Source of the DNA: Methanosarcina siciliae T4/M
GTDB lineage: Archaea; Halobacteriota; Methanosarcinia; Methanosarcinales; Methanosarcinaceae
Length of the DNA: 64,000 nucleotides
NCBI RefSeq assembly: GCF_000970085.1
Contig: NZ_CP009506.1
Span: forward strand, 2,852,001-2,916,000
Direction: 5' to 3'
A program made the position numbers and the translations under genes. Shown here in pieces: positions 16,371 to 24,651 of this stretch (position 1 is the stretch's first letter; the number at the start of each line of letters is the position of its first letter). The notes below the pieces were generated by a model. The model was not told where the DNA came from. It was given only the letters and a program-made list of their open reading frames with translations, and ran no database searches.

Positions 16371-16617
16371 AGCAGTGTGATTTTTAGCCCCATTCTTATT
16401 CTGATTTTGGGAGTTATGGGAAGCTGTTGTTTTTTCCGGGGGAATTTGCGTGGAGAAAACCCTTTATTCTTCACAGCCCCGCAAGCCGCCTGAACCCGCC
16501 TGAACCCTCCTGTTACGGGAGATAACAACAAAAACACTAGCTGTGCCCGGGGTCCGAGTCAGGATCCTCTGTTTCCAGCATATGCCCGGAGAAGTTTTCG
16601 GATAAAGAGTTTAGAAA

Positions 16618-16626
16618 TCTTTATAT
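16618..16626 (+). promoter_or_regulatory. archaeal TATA box for the DUF1015 gene
   Basis: TCTTTATAT is centred about 28 nt upstream of the ATG at 16651 and no ribosome-binding site intervenes. The spacing would place the transcript start at or next to the ATG, suggesting a leaderless mRNA. Confidence 0.5.
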
Positions 16627-16650
16627 CTCCTCTCTATTTTTTTATTATCC

Positions 16651-17835
16651 ATGATATTACACGTTCCTCACATTATTCTCCAGGAGGCTAACTGGAAAGA
16701 ATGGGCAGTAATTGCCTGTGACCAGCATACTCAGGATATGGAGTACTGGAAAAGAGTAGAAGAATTTGTTGGAGATACCCCCTCCACTCTTAATTTAATT
16801 TATCCTGAAATCTATCTTCCTTTAGATGAAAATAGAGTGAATAAGATTCATGAAGCGATGCGCAATTACAGGACTTTTCTTGTTGATCACGGTCCCTGCT
16901 TTATTCTTGTAAAGCGTGAGGTCGCAGGGAGTGAAAGGACAGGTCTGGTCGTTGCGGTCGACCTGGAAGGGTACGAGTATGACGGATCCGAATCCTTTAT
17001 CAGGCCGACTGAAAAAACAATCAAAGAAAGGCTTCCTGCACGAGTGAAAATAAGAGAAAATGCCGAACTTGAACTTACTCATGTCCTTGTTTTATATGAT
17101 GACCCGGACTTTTCCGTTTTGCCCAGAAACACAGCTGATCCTGTTTATGAAGAAAATAAGGTTTATGATTTTGACCTGATGGAAGACGGCGGTCATATCA
17201 GAGGCTTTAAGATAAGCGACGAAAAGACAATTGAGGAAATTTCTGAAAAAATTCAGGCGCTTGGGACCCTCCTGGTCGGAGACGGAAACCACAGCCTTGC
17301 CGCAGCAAAGAGTTTCTGGGAGAAGATTAAAGGAACAGTCCCGGACAACCACCCGGCCAGATACGCCCTTGTCGAGCTTGTAAACCTCCATGACCCCGGA
17401 CTTACCTTTGAACCGATTCACCGAATAGTAAGAGGAGTTGACCCTGAGGAACTGCTTAAAAGGTTCAATGCAAGGATTATAGAATCTTCAGCCGGGGACC
17501 CAACTACCTGGCTTTCAGATATTAGCCACTCAATTGGCTTTATAACAAAAGACAGGCGGGGTGTCCTTGTCTTTGATGACCCGAAGCATGACCTGGAGGT
17601 CGAGACTCTTGACGAGGTTATTGACGCTTATCCGGTTGAATATGAACACGACCCTGAGGTGGTTGAGAAACTCGGTAAAGAGCCTGCAAGTGTTGGCTTT
17701 TTCCTCCCGGCCTTAAAGAGAAGCGAATTCTTTGCTCTCATAAAAAAGAAGGGAATTCTCCCGAGAAAGTCCTTTTCCCTTGGAAAGGAAAACGAGAAAA
17801 GGTACTATATTGAAGCGAGAAGGATTATGCAGTAA
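16651..17835 (+). CDS. DUF1015 family protein
   Basis: This 394-residue soluble protein matches the DUF1015 family. The diagnostic stretches are EWAVIACDQHTQDMEYW (about residues 16-32) and the GDGNHSLAAAKSFWE motif (about residues 210-225), and the length agrees with the family. DUF1015 proteins share a ParB/sulfiredoxin-like DGNHR-type motif; some archaeal relatives of that fold are free-serine kinases, but the substrate of this group is not established. The ATG at 16651 is supported by a TATA box at leaderless spacing. It has no operon partner: degenerate zinc-ribbon genes follow. Confidence 0.8.
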   Translation: MILHVPHIILQEANWKEWAVIACDQHTQDMEYWKRVEEFVGDTPSTLNLIYPEIYLPLDENRVNKIHEAMRNYRTFLVDHGPCFILVKREVAGSERTGLVVAVDLEGYEYDGSESFIRPTEKTIKERLPARVKIRENAELELTHVLVLYDDPDFSVLPRNTADPVYEENKVYDFDLMEDGGHIRGFKISDEKTIEEISEKIQALGTLLVGDGNHSLAAAKSFWEKIKGTVPDNHPARYALVELVNLHDPGLTFEPIHRIVRGVDPEELLKRFNARIIESSAGDPTTWLSDISHSIGFITKDRRGVLVFDDPKHDLEVETLDEVIDAYPVEYEHDPEVVEKLGKEPASVGFFLPALKRSEFFALIKKKGILPRKSFSLGKENEKRYYIEARRIMQ

Positions 17836-17889
17836 TTCTTCCGGCAGCTTTTTCAGCCATTCTTTTCTTTTTTCAGCCAGTAGAACCCT

Positions 17890-18131
17890 CTTGTACCTAT
17901 AAGATGCCCTGTATGCAGATACCTTCTTGAGGACGAGGCAAAAAGTTTGCAGCCACTGCGGCATTTTACTGTGGGTCGTCTGTGAAATCTGCGGAAAAGA
18001 GACATTTCTCGAGGATAAGTGCAGCAACTGCAGTGCTCCGATTTTCATTGTCTGCCCCAATCCGAAATGAAGGACCAAGTAGTCCCCTGCAGCCAAGAAT
18101 TGTATCAAATGCGGTAAACCGTTAAAGTGAT
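17890..18131 (+). pseudogene. decayed double zinc-ribbon protein
   Basis: Translation gives a Cys-pair protein broken three times. CPVCRYLLEDEA is in one frame. After a one-base shift at the A run near 17940 follows VCSHCGILLWVVCEICGK, then KCSNCSAPIFIVCPNPK. A TGA and then a TAG interrupt the frame before CIKCGKPLK and the final stop at 18129-18131. The intact protein would have carried two to three zinc ribbons. It lies immediately upstream of a second decayed zinc-ribbon gene. Confidence 0.7.
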
Positions 18132-18523
18132 AAAAATGGGTTTCAAGAAGTCACAATTCCTGCCTTTTACAAGAAACTATGAAGACAACAGTTCGGAATC
18201 AGGTTTCCAGTTTACGTTCTACTGTGATATCTGCGAGGACGACTACAAAACGAGATTCATCGAATCCAGGACTTATAAGAAAATAGGTTTGTTCGGTATG
18301 GTAGGAAAAGCTCTTTAGGTAGGCTCTGACCTTGTAGGCCAGTAACGGCGTTGGAAATGCGATTGAAAGGGACTTGGACATCCTCAATGACCGCAAGGAA
18401 GGAATGTCTCCCGAATGGCGAAAAGAGTGGGAAGATACCTTTGAAACAGCCCAGAACGAGGCAAAGGAACATTTCCTCAGGTGCCCGAGATGCATCGGTG
18501 ATTCTTTTCCGGTCAAGCTGTAG
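18127..18523 (+). pseudogene. decayed zinc-ribbon protein, frameshifted
   Basis: The frame starts at 18127 (MIKMGFKKSQFLPFTRNYED, then FTFYCDICEDDYKTRF) and stops at 18318. In another frame, from about 18354, the same protein appears to continue (GNAIERDLDILNDRKEGMS, EWRKEWEDTFETAQNEAKEH, FLRCPRC) and ends at the TAG at 18521-18523. The two CxxC pairs would form one zinc ribbon. I recognise the general arrangement from archaeal zinc-ribbon proteins but know no function. Confidence 0.65.
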
Positions 18524-18599
18524 AGCATCCTCAATTTGCTGCGCAGTTAGAGGTTCTTCTGCGTTTGTCAAACTAGATAATGGATTTTAAGGATTAATT

Positions 18600-18879
18600 T
18601 GAGACATTCTCTTTTAATTATTGTTTTTTCGAATATTCTTTAACAGCTACTGATAATATTACAAGTATCAATGTAAGATATGATAAATTTGAACTATAGT
18701 TATCTTCAAACCATGAAAGGTACACATTATATAACGCCATAACTAAGCCTACTAATATTAACACATGCCACACTATATTAGCTAACTTTTTTTTCATTGT
18801 AATCCCTTAAAATTCTTGATTCTTTTGGTGATCTTTCAACAATTAAAAAAAATAAAAAAGTAAATTATGTACTAATAAT
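18600..18879. other. AT-rich spacer
   Basis: No gene or repeat of note was recognised between the zinc-ribbon pseudogene and the interrupted ORF on the opposite strand. Confidence 0.4.
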
Positions 18880-19608
18880 TTACGTATAATAATAGTAATA
18901 ATCTACTTCGATCCATGTAGGATTTGTATAGAAATCGAGATATATGTCTTCTGGTTCTACATCCAAAAACTCTGGTATTGCTTCTCCAATAGCAATAGCG
19001 ACGGCAGTCAGAAGAGCACCCTGTGCCATTCCGAAGGATGCCAATATCAATGATAGTACCGTTCCGGCTGCTAAAAGGTCAGCTTACTCAACATCATTAA
19101 AAACAAGATAACATCCAAGTGGAGCAGTTCTTAGTAAATCGACCTTTACCTTTGTCGATTTCATAGACATTACTGAATCATTAGATTCTATGAAGTTTAC
19201 TGACTGTGCCTCATAGGCATCGACTTGTGCTTTAGATACTTCAAATGTTTCTGTTTGAGAATTTGTTTTTCCATTTACTGTCAGTATCTGCTCGGTTTGA
19301 TATAAATAATTCTCCTCATCTTCACCAATTTTAGAAGTGTCAGTCACAAGTTTAAAATTATCTCCAGTGCACTCTGTGTGAATTGAAGAGTCTGGATAAA
19401 TAATCCCTGAAACTGTTCCACTGGACTTCAGTTTTTTAATTTGTTTGTCTATCTCTTTTTCAACATCAAATTTGAAAGTACCACTGAAATGAATTTGATC
19501 TCCTACTTTTTCGTACTCTGTCAACTCTGTGTCAAAATCATTAACGGTGATCTTGTTTGACTCCAGTAATTGCTTATACCATTTAGTTTCAGCCTGTGCC
19601 GTCACCAT
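18880..19608 (-). pseudogene. unrecognised gene interrupted by one in-frame TAA
   Basis: The ATG at 19608 follows TAGGAG and opens 174 codons (MVTAQAETKWYKQL...CYLVFNDVE) ending at TAA 19084-19086. The same frame then stays open for 67 more codons to 18880-18882. This second part encodes a hydrophobic Ala/Gly/Leu helix (LSLILASFGMAQGALLTAVA), an acidic stretch (DVEPEDIYLDFY) and a tyrosine-rich end (VDYYYYYT). That a membrane helix is preserved in phase after the stop suggests one original protein of about 240 residues. Alternatively, two separate products exist, though the second part has no good start. The first 174 residues are soluble and beta-rich. I do not recognise the family. Confidence 0.5.
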
Positions 19609-20182
19609 TCGTCTAACTCCTAAGTTGTTTTTCCCTTAGGAGGCAGAATCAGGCAAGCTTAAATACAGACAAAGCTAACATAATCACTGCCTTTTAGGGT
19701 GTATTTTATGGAGTTCGTATGGTACGGGAAATACTTTTGAACTCCATAAATTCCTCTTATCTAATTTCTTATAAGTTTTCTGTGTAAATTCTCAAACAAT
19801 CTGCTTTTCATACTCATTTTGAGTCTGCAATTTTTCCCTGAGCGTTGATCGTTAAAGAACGTGGTCAGAAACTATATATCTGAGCATCCCTCCATTCGTA
19901 TTCAAGCAATTATATAAAAAAGAGAATAGCATGATATAGGTTCATTTTAAATTATATTTGTGAAAGTCCCACAGCTCTGGAGTGAAAAGATCAATCGCCG
20001 GTCAGGATTTATATTTTCATATAGCCACAAACCTCAAATTACGTCAAGTTTTTTCATAGTTTACCAAAATAATCACAGGATTCATAACAGCGAAATTCTT
20101 AGAAAATTTAACGAATTTTTTAACTGTCAAATGTTATTTTCTGATATAAATCGGAAAAAGAAGAAAATTTTCATTAAAGTTA
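19609..20182. other. intergenic region upstream of the DUF1670 pair
   Basis: A 132-codon frame (19960-20358) overlaps the start of the DUF1670 gene in another phase and does not look coding. TATA-like sequence occurs near 19909-19915 and 19949-19956. Confidence 0.4.
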
Positions 20183-20968
20183 GTGGGAACTGTCAAAGTC
20201 CTATTGGTTCATATGACCCACGACCTAAATGTAAGATTGGTGGTCCATATGAACGATATATATGTTCTAAAGAGTGGGATGACGAAGGAACAAATGTTTC
20301 GTCTTCGTTTAATAAACGGATTCAGTTTTGCCCCTATAATTGCAGACGCAATAATTGATCTGAGTAAAGATTTCTTTCAGAATGATGATTCTGGAGTTTG
20401 TAATGGTCAAATTCTTTATCTTGCTATCTCTGATGAAGAAGGCCCTGGCAAATCTATTCTTGATTCAAAGCACGTAGAGGTTATCCTGACATTAGATGCT
20501 CCTGAAGATATGGATGTCTACGAGAAATTTGGTTTATCTGCATACAGACAGCATATATTGTTAAGGATCACCCAGGAAGCCAGAGATCAGAATGCTCTTT
20601 TAACGATCAAAGATCTTGTAAAACTTCTCAAAAGCAGTTACAGCACAATAAAAAGAGACATAAAACACTTCCGAGAAAGAGAACTTTATGTCCCCTTAAG
20701 AGGTATCGTCAAAGACATTGGTCCTTCATCACATAAATCAAAAATTGTAGAGTTATACGTGAAAGGATATACGTCAACTGAGATCCAGAGATCAACAAGA
20801 CATTCTTTACAAAGCATAGAACGTTATATCAAAGACTTTTCTCGTGTCTCTATTCTTACACAGAGAGAGGAATCAATAGACAATATCCGATTAATCGTTG
20901 GAATTTCAGAACGGTTGGTAAAAGAGTACCAGGAACTTTTCATAAAAATACAAGGATGGGGACCATAA
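20183..20968 (+). CDS. DUF1670 protein, first of pair
   Basis: Up to 261 residues from GTG 20183; in-frame ATGs at 20213, 20249 and 20279 are alternatives. The last fits the family best because similarity seems to begin near MTKEQMFRLRLINGFSFAP. The C-terminal half has a helix-turn-helix (LLTIKDLVKLLKSSYSTIKR, then GYTSTEIQRSTRHSLQSIER) and a phrase shared with the next gene (VERYIKDFSR versus VDRYIKDGTR). DUF1670 proteins are known from methanogens and bacteria without assigned function. The two HTH-like segments suggest DNA binding. The gene lies inside a 14-bp inverted repeat and 50 nt upstream of a second DUF1670 gene. Confidence 0.75.
   Translation: MGTVKVLLVHMTHDLNVRLVVHMNDIYVLKSGMTKEQMFRLRLINGFSFAPIIADAIIDLSKDFFQNDDSGVCNGQILYLAISDEEGPGKSILDSKHVEVILTLDAPEDMDVYEKFGLSAYRQHILLRITQEARDQNALLTIKDLVKLLKSSYSTIKRDIKHFRERELYVPLRGIVKDIGPSSHKSKIVELYVKGYTSTEIQRSTRHSLQSIERYIKDFSRVSILTQREESIDNIRLIVGISERLVKEYQELFIKIQGWGP
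20206..20219 (+). repeat. left 14-bp inverted repeat of the DUF1670 module
   Basis: GGTTCATATGACCC is the exact reverse complement of GGGTCATATGAACC at 21855-21868. A related site, GGTCCATATGAACG, lies at 20242-20255. All are centred on the palindrome CATATG. The left copy falls inside the GTG-initiated frame, which supports a start further downstream. Confidence 0.7.
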
Positions 20969-21051
20969 ACAAAGAGTCGAAGAGCTAATAGATAACGTAA
21001 CTGGTTTATGATTCACCAGTGAGTTTCCAAAAAAAATGCGGGGATGAGAAT

Positions 21052-21840
21052 GTGAAAGAGGACTATTATAGAAAAGCATATGGTCCTTCTGCGGCAAAGA
21101 CCTATGAAACAAGCCTGTTCAACCTTATAACGACAGAATTTGGATACATAGGAGGTCCTGATGTAGTCAAACTGTTCGCTAAAAAAATTGTAGAGTTGAA
21201 TGACCAATACTATCTACGGGGAGAATTTGTTCGTCCAGGTCAAATGAGGTGGCTTGTGTTAAAGGCAGGACAGAAGTATTCAAAGAGTAAAAAGTTGAGT
21301 GATATGCAACTCATCCCTGTTACATTAACCTTGATATGTCCCGAAGATATTGAGGACAGAATAACGAAGGTAAAGAAAAACGAATTGATAGAGAAACTAA
21401 TAGTTAGGTTATGCACTGAAACAAAGGAACAGGGAGGCGTGCTTACAGAAACGGATATCGCTATATTGTTAAGGGTGTCAGGTGCCATGATTTCCAATCA
21501 CGTTACAAGTTATGAAAAAAAGACAAAGAAAGTCATTCCAAGAGCTGGTACTGAAATGGACATGGGAAAATCCTTAACTCATAAGAGATTAGCATTCCAT
21601 AATTACAAGAAAAAGATTCCTACTACAGAAAATGCGCGTTTGATAGATCATACTCCAGAGTCGGTAGATCGATATATCAAAGATGGAACACGTATAGAAA
21701 AGCTCTATACGGCTGGATACAATGAATGGGATATGGCATTCTTTACAGGGCTCCCGATATATGTAGTCAAGGAATATGTAGAGATAATTAAGTCATATGA
21801 AAAAGAAAAAAAGAATATAACTGATCTTGAAAATCAATAA
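21052..21840 (+). CDS. DUF1670 protein, second of pair
   Basis: The GTG at 21052 is preferred because GGGGATGA stands a few bases upstream; GTG 21019 would add 11 residues. The 262-residue protein starts EDYYRKAYGPSAAKTYETSL and has an HTH-like segment (GGVLTETDIAILLRVSGAMI) and a second one (TTENARLIDHTPESVDRYIK). It ends with FTGLPIYVVKEYVEIIKSY. The layout matches the upstream gene, so the two are paralogous parts of one system rather than unrelated neighbours. No catalytic motif of a transposase or nuclease was recognised. Confidence 0.75.
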   Translation: MKEDYYRKAYGPSAAKTYETSLFNLITTEFGYIGGPDVVKLFAKKIVELNDQYYLRGEFVRPGQMRWLVLKAGQKYSKSKKLSDMQLIPVTLTLICPEDIEDRITKVKKNELIEKLIVRLCTETKEQGGVLTETDIAILLRVSGAMISNHVTSYEKKTKKVIPRAGTEMDMGKSLTHKRLAFHNYKKKIPTTENARLIDHTPESVDRYIKDGTRIEKLYTAGYNEWDMAFFTGLPIYVVKEYVEIIKSYEKEKKNITDLENQ

Positions 21841-21854
21841 CAAGAGTGATTAAA

Positions 21855-21868
21855 GGGTCATATGAACC
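21855..21868 (-). repeat. right 14-bp inverted repeat of the DUF1670 module
   Basis: GGGTCATATGAACC begins 14 nt after the stop of the second DUF1670 gene and pairs with 20206-20219. The two sites frame 1663 bp. Confidence 0.7.
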
Positions 21869-22042
21869 TATGTTAGGTTATTAGAAAAGAAGTTTTGGCA
21901 TGGCAAAATTACAGAAACAACAAAAATTCAAAGGTTAATTGGCAATTTACAACAGATGATGCAAGGATAAAATTGTCACGTCTTTATCCGATAATTGAGG
22001 ATTGACGCGACACTAGTGATAAAAATTTCAGAGACAGACAAT

Positions 22043-23086
22043 TTACATTTCTGATAATAACTCCCTTATCTCCACTTTATTAAGAAATCCAAAATATAAA
22101 TCATTAGAAGAGTATGCCTTTCTATCAGTCTTCCTGAAACCTTCTGGAAGTGTGGAAGATAAAGAGAATATTTCTTTAAAGTTTTCGGGTAATACTATAA
22201 ACATATCTGCATTTTCGTAAGCATACTCTGCTTCATAACTTGTCATTAGTTCTTCATATATTTTTTCACCAGGTCTCTTACCTACAATTTTTATTTCAAT
22301 ATCTTCTAACCTATATTCATACTGAGGGGCAAATTCTTCAACTATAACTTCTGCTAAATCTTTAACAGTTAATGCAGGCATTTTGAGTATGAAAATCTCT
22401 CCACCTCTACTAAGTTCAGTAGCCTTGAATACAAGGTCTACAGCTTTTGGGATCGTCATCATAAACCGAGTCATACCTGCATCCGTCAAAGTAATAGGTC
22501 CACCTTTTGCAATCTGACATTTAAACAGTGGGATAACCGAGCCACGGGTGTTAAGCACATTACCAAAACGAACACAAGAAAAAGCTGTATTTCGTTTCCC
22601 CCTATAGTAGTTCATGGAGACAGTAAGCCTTTCAGCGAGCAGTTTAGTAGCGCCCATAACATTTGTTGGGTTGGCAGCTTTATCTGTGCTAATTAAAATT
22701 ACTTTATCAATAGCATGGTCAAGTGCAGCATCCATAATATTTTGGGTGCCAAGGATGTTTGTTTTAATTGCATCGAAAGGATTGTATTCGCAGAGAGGGA
22801 CATGCTTGAGAGCAGCAGCATGGAACACGATATCTATTCCTTCAAGAGCTCTACTTACTCTCTCTTTATCCTTTATGTCTCCTATTAACGGTCTTATTTT
22901 TTTAGACTGCAATTCATTATAAAGATCATAAAGACCTGTTTCGTTATTATCAAAAATTCTTATGACTCGTGGGTCTAGCTCAAGGAGTTTCTTTACAAGT
23001 ACACTTCCAATAGATCCTACCCCTCCAGTAACAAGAATAGATTTGTCCCTAAAAAAACTCGTATTATACATAGGATTAATCTCCAT
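22043..23086 (-). CDS. legB: UDP-N-acetylglucosamine 4,6-dehydratase (LegB/PseB-type)
   Basis: This 347-residue NAD(P)-dependent short-chain dehydratase is expected to convert a nucleotide-GlcNAc to its 4-keto-6-deoxy form, the first step to legionaminic acid. It shows the glycine motif ILVTGGVGSIGSVLVKKLL (about residues 16-34), HAAALKHVP, the STDKAANPTNVMGATK block with catalytic Asp and Lys and no YxxxK Tyr (as in FlaA1/CapD), and GKRPGEKIYEEL. It overlaps the end of the aminotransferase gene by 11 nt and is last in the leftward operon. The symbol follows the cluster content, since PseB and LegB are hard to separate by sequence alone. Confidence 0.8.
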   Translation of the reverse strand: MEINPMYNTSFFRDKSILVTGGVGSIGSVLVKKLLELDPRVIRIFDNNETGLYDLYNELQSKKIRPLIGDIKDKERVSRALEGIDIVFHAAALKHVPLCEYNPFDAIKTNILGTQNIMDAALDHAIDKVILISTDKAANPTNVMGATKLLAERLTVSMNYYRGKRNTAFSCVRFGNVLNTRGSVIPLFKCQIAKGGPITLTDAGMTRFMMTIPKAVDLVFKATELSRGGEIFILKMPALTVKDLAEVIVEEFAPQYEYRLEDIEIKIVGKRPGEKIYEELMTSYEAEYAYENADMFIVLPENFKEIFSLSSTLPEGFRKTDRKAYSSNDLYFGFLNKVEIRELLSEM

Positions 23087-24233
23087 AAAAATTCTTTATC
23101 TCGTTAGATATATAGTCTATTTCGTCAAATGTCAAACAGGGATGCATAGGTAATGTTAGAGCACTCCTAGCTAGATTTTCTGTAACTGGAAGTTTGCATT
23201 CGTATCCTAAAATATTTTTATAAAAGTAAGTGAGATGAACTGGAGAAAAATAAATCTTTGTCATAATTCCTCTGCCTGCCAAATAGTCCTTTAATTCATC
23301 TCTTTTATCTGCAAGAATAGTAAAAAGCTGGTAAACGTTAAAATATGACTTAGGAATTTCTGAAAAATGTACATTGTTCTCAACTTCTTTTTTCAAGCGA
23401 GATATAAAATAGGAGGCTCTCTCCCTTCTCAATTTAATAATCTCGGCAGTTTTTTGAATTTGAGAAATTCCAAGAGCAGCGGTTAGACTGGACATTCTGA
23501 AGTTATACCCTAGAGCTATATAATCCGAAGTCTGAGTAGATGAGAAATACTGAGTATTATCCGCTCTTCCGTGAGATCGGAGCAGTTTCAACTTTTGATA
23601 TATTTCCTCTGAATTAGTTACAAGTGCTCCCCCTTCGCCAGTAGTTATAACTTTATTCTGACAAAAACTGAGCATTGAAGCCTCCCCAAAGCTTCCAATT
23701 TTTTTCCCATTAATTTCCGCTCCAAAAGCTTCAGCAGCATCCTCAATTAAAATCAAGCCATAATCGTCAGCAACTTCACGGAGTTCCTGAATCTTACAAG
23801 GACATCCCCCATAATGAACAGGCATAATTGCCCGCGTTTTACTGGATATGTTTTCCAGAACAGAATCGGGATCAAGTCCAAACGTTTCTTCTTCAATATC
23901 CGCAAAAACAGGCTTTGTACCTACAAATAAAGCAGAATTTGCTGTAGAGATAAAAGTAAATGAGGGCACAATTACCTCATCACCCTCCTTAATTCCATAA
24001 GCGAGAAGAGCTGCATGCTGGGCAGAGGTTCCTGAATTAAATGTAACACAGTGTTTTGTCCCGATGTAATCTGCAATTAAAGCTTCAAATTCTTGAATAA
24101 CTGGCCCTTCAGCCCAGTACATTCCACTTTTTATGCAGTTACTTATATTTTCGACATCAGATTCATCCCAATATATTTTAAAAAGAGGGATTTTCCATGA
24201 CAAAAGATTCGACCCCATTAAACTCATTAGCAT
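23076..24233 (-). CDS. legC: DegT/DnrJ-type aminotransferase (LegC)
   Basis: This 385-residue PLP enzyme is predicted to aminate C4 of the keto sugar made by LegB. It shows HCVTFNSGTSAQHAALLAYG (cofactor phosphate region), EDAAEAFGAEING and the Schiff-base lysine in SFCQNKVITTGEGGAL. The C-terminal domain contains YNFRMSSLTAALGISQ. Length and motifs match the sugar aminotransferase family. It follows the acetyltransferase gene by 6 nt. The specific sugar is inferred from the neighbours. Confidence 0.85.
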   Translation of the reverse strand: MLMSLMGSNLLSWKIPLFKIYWDESDVENISNCIKSGMYWAEGPVIQEFEALIADYIGTKHCVTFNSGTSAQHAALLAYGIKEGDEVIVPSFTFISTANSALFVGTKPVFADIEEETFGLDPDSVLENISSKTRAIMPVHYGGCPCKIQELREVADDYGLILIEDAAEAFGAEINGKKIGSFGEASMLSFCQNKVITTGEGGALVTNSEEIYQKLKLLRSHGRADNTQYFSSTQTSDYIALGYNFRMSSLTAALGISQIQKTAEIIKLRRERASYFISRLKKEVENNVHFSEIPKSYFNVYQLFTILADKRDELKDYLAGRGIMTKIYFSPVHLTYFYKNILGYECKLPVTENLARSALTLPMHPCLTFDEIDYISNEIKNFYGD

Positions 24234-24239
24234 TTTTCG

Positions 24240-24650
24240 TTAGAATTCATAGTTATCAAGATTCGTTTCCTTAACAATTCTGGCAGGAACACCAAAAGCT
24301 ACAACATTATCTGGGATATCACTATTTACAAAACTGAATGCTCCTATTATTGAGTTTTCACCTACTGTTACCCCAGGCATAATTACAGAGTGGCTTCCTA
24401 TTTTACAATTTTTCTTAAGGTAGACTCTACCTTTCTTATTATCAATAGTGGATGTTGAATATATCGAACAGTGAGAACCTATCTGAACATACTCTTCGAC
24501 TACTACCTCATTTTTGGCATTAATATAAGTGAAAGCACCAATATCGGTCTTATAACCAAGTTTCAGGTTATCTTTGTGCTGAACCATCCAATTATATTTA
24601 GTCAATTCCCCTTCTTTGATTTCTGGTATCTTCCAGTTTTCAAATCTCAT
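24240..24650 (-). CDS. legH: left-handed beta-helix N-acetyltransferase (LegH-like)
   Basis: The 136 residues carry isoleucine-rich hexapeptide repeats (VEEYVQIGSHCSIYSTSTI, KKNCKIGSHSVIMPGVTVG, ENSIIGAFSFVNSDIPDNVV) that form a left-handed beta-helix using acetyl-CoA. In this operon it would N-acetylate the 4-amino group added by LegC. It is shorter than PglD-type enzymes because it lacks the N-terminal Rossmann-like domain, so the acceptor site would be formed by the trimer. It sits between the NeuC-like and aminotransferase genes with almost no spacing. Confidence 0.75.
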   Translation of the reverse strand: MRFENWKIPEIKEGELTKYNWMVQHKDNLKLGYKTDIGAFTYINAKNEVVVEEYVQIGSHCSIYSTSTIDNKKGRVYLKKNCKIGSHSVIMPGVTVGENSIIGAFSFVNSDIPDNVVAFGVPARIVKETNLDNYEF

Positions 24651-24651
24651 A

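Noticed and set aside
19960..20358. 132-codon ORF before the DUF1670 pair
   Set aside because: It overlaps the first DUF1670 gene in another phase and shows no protein-like motif or ribosome-binding site.
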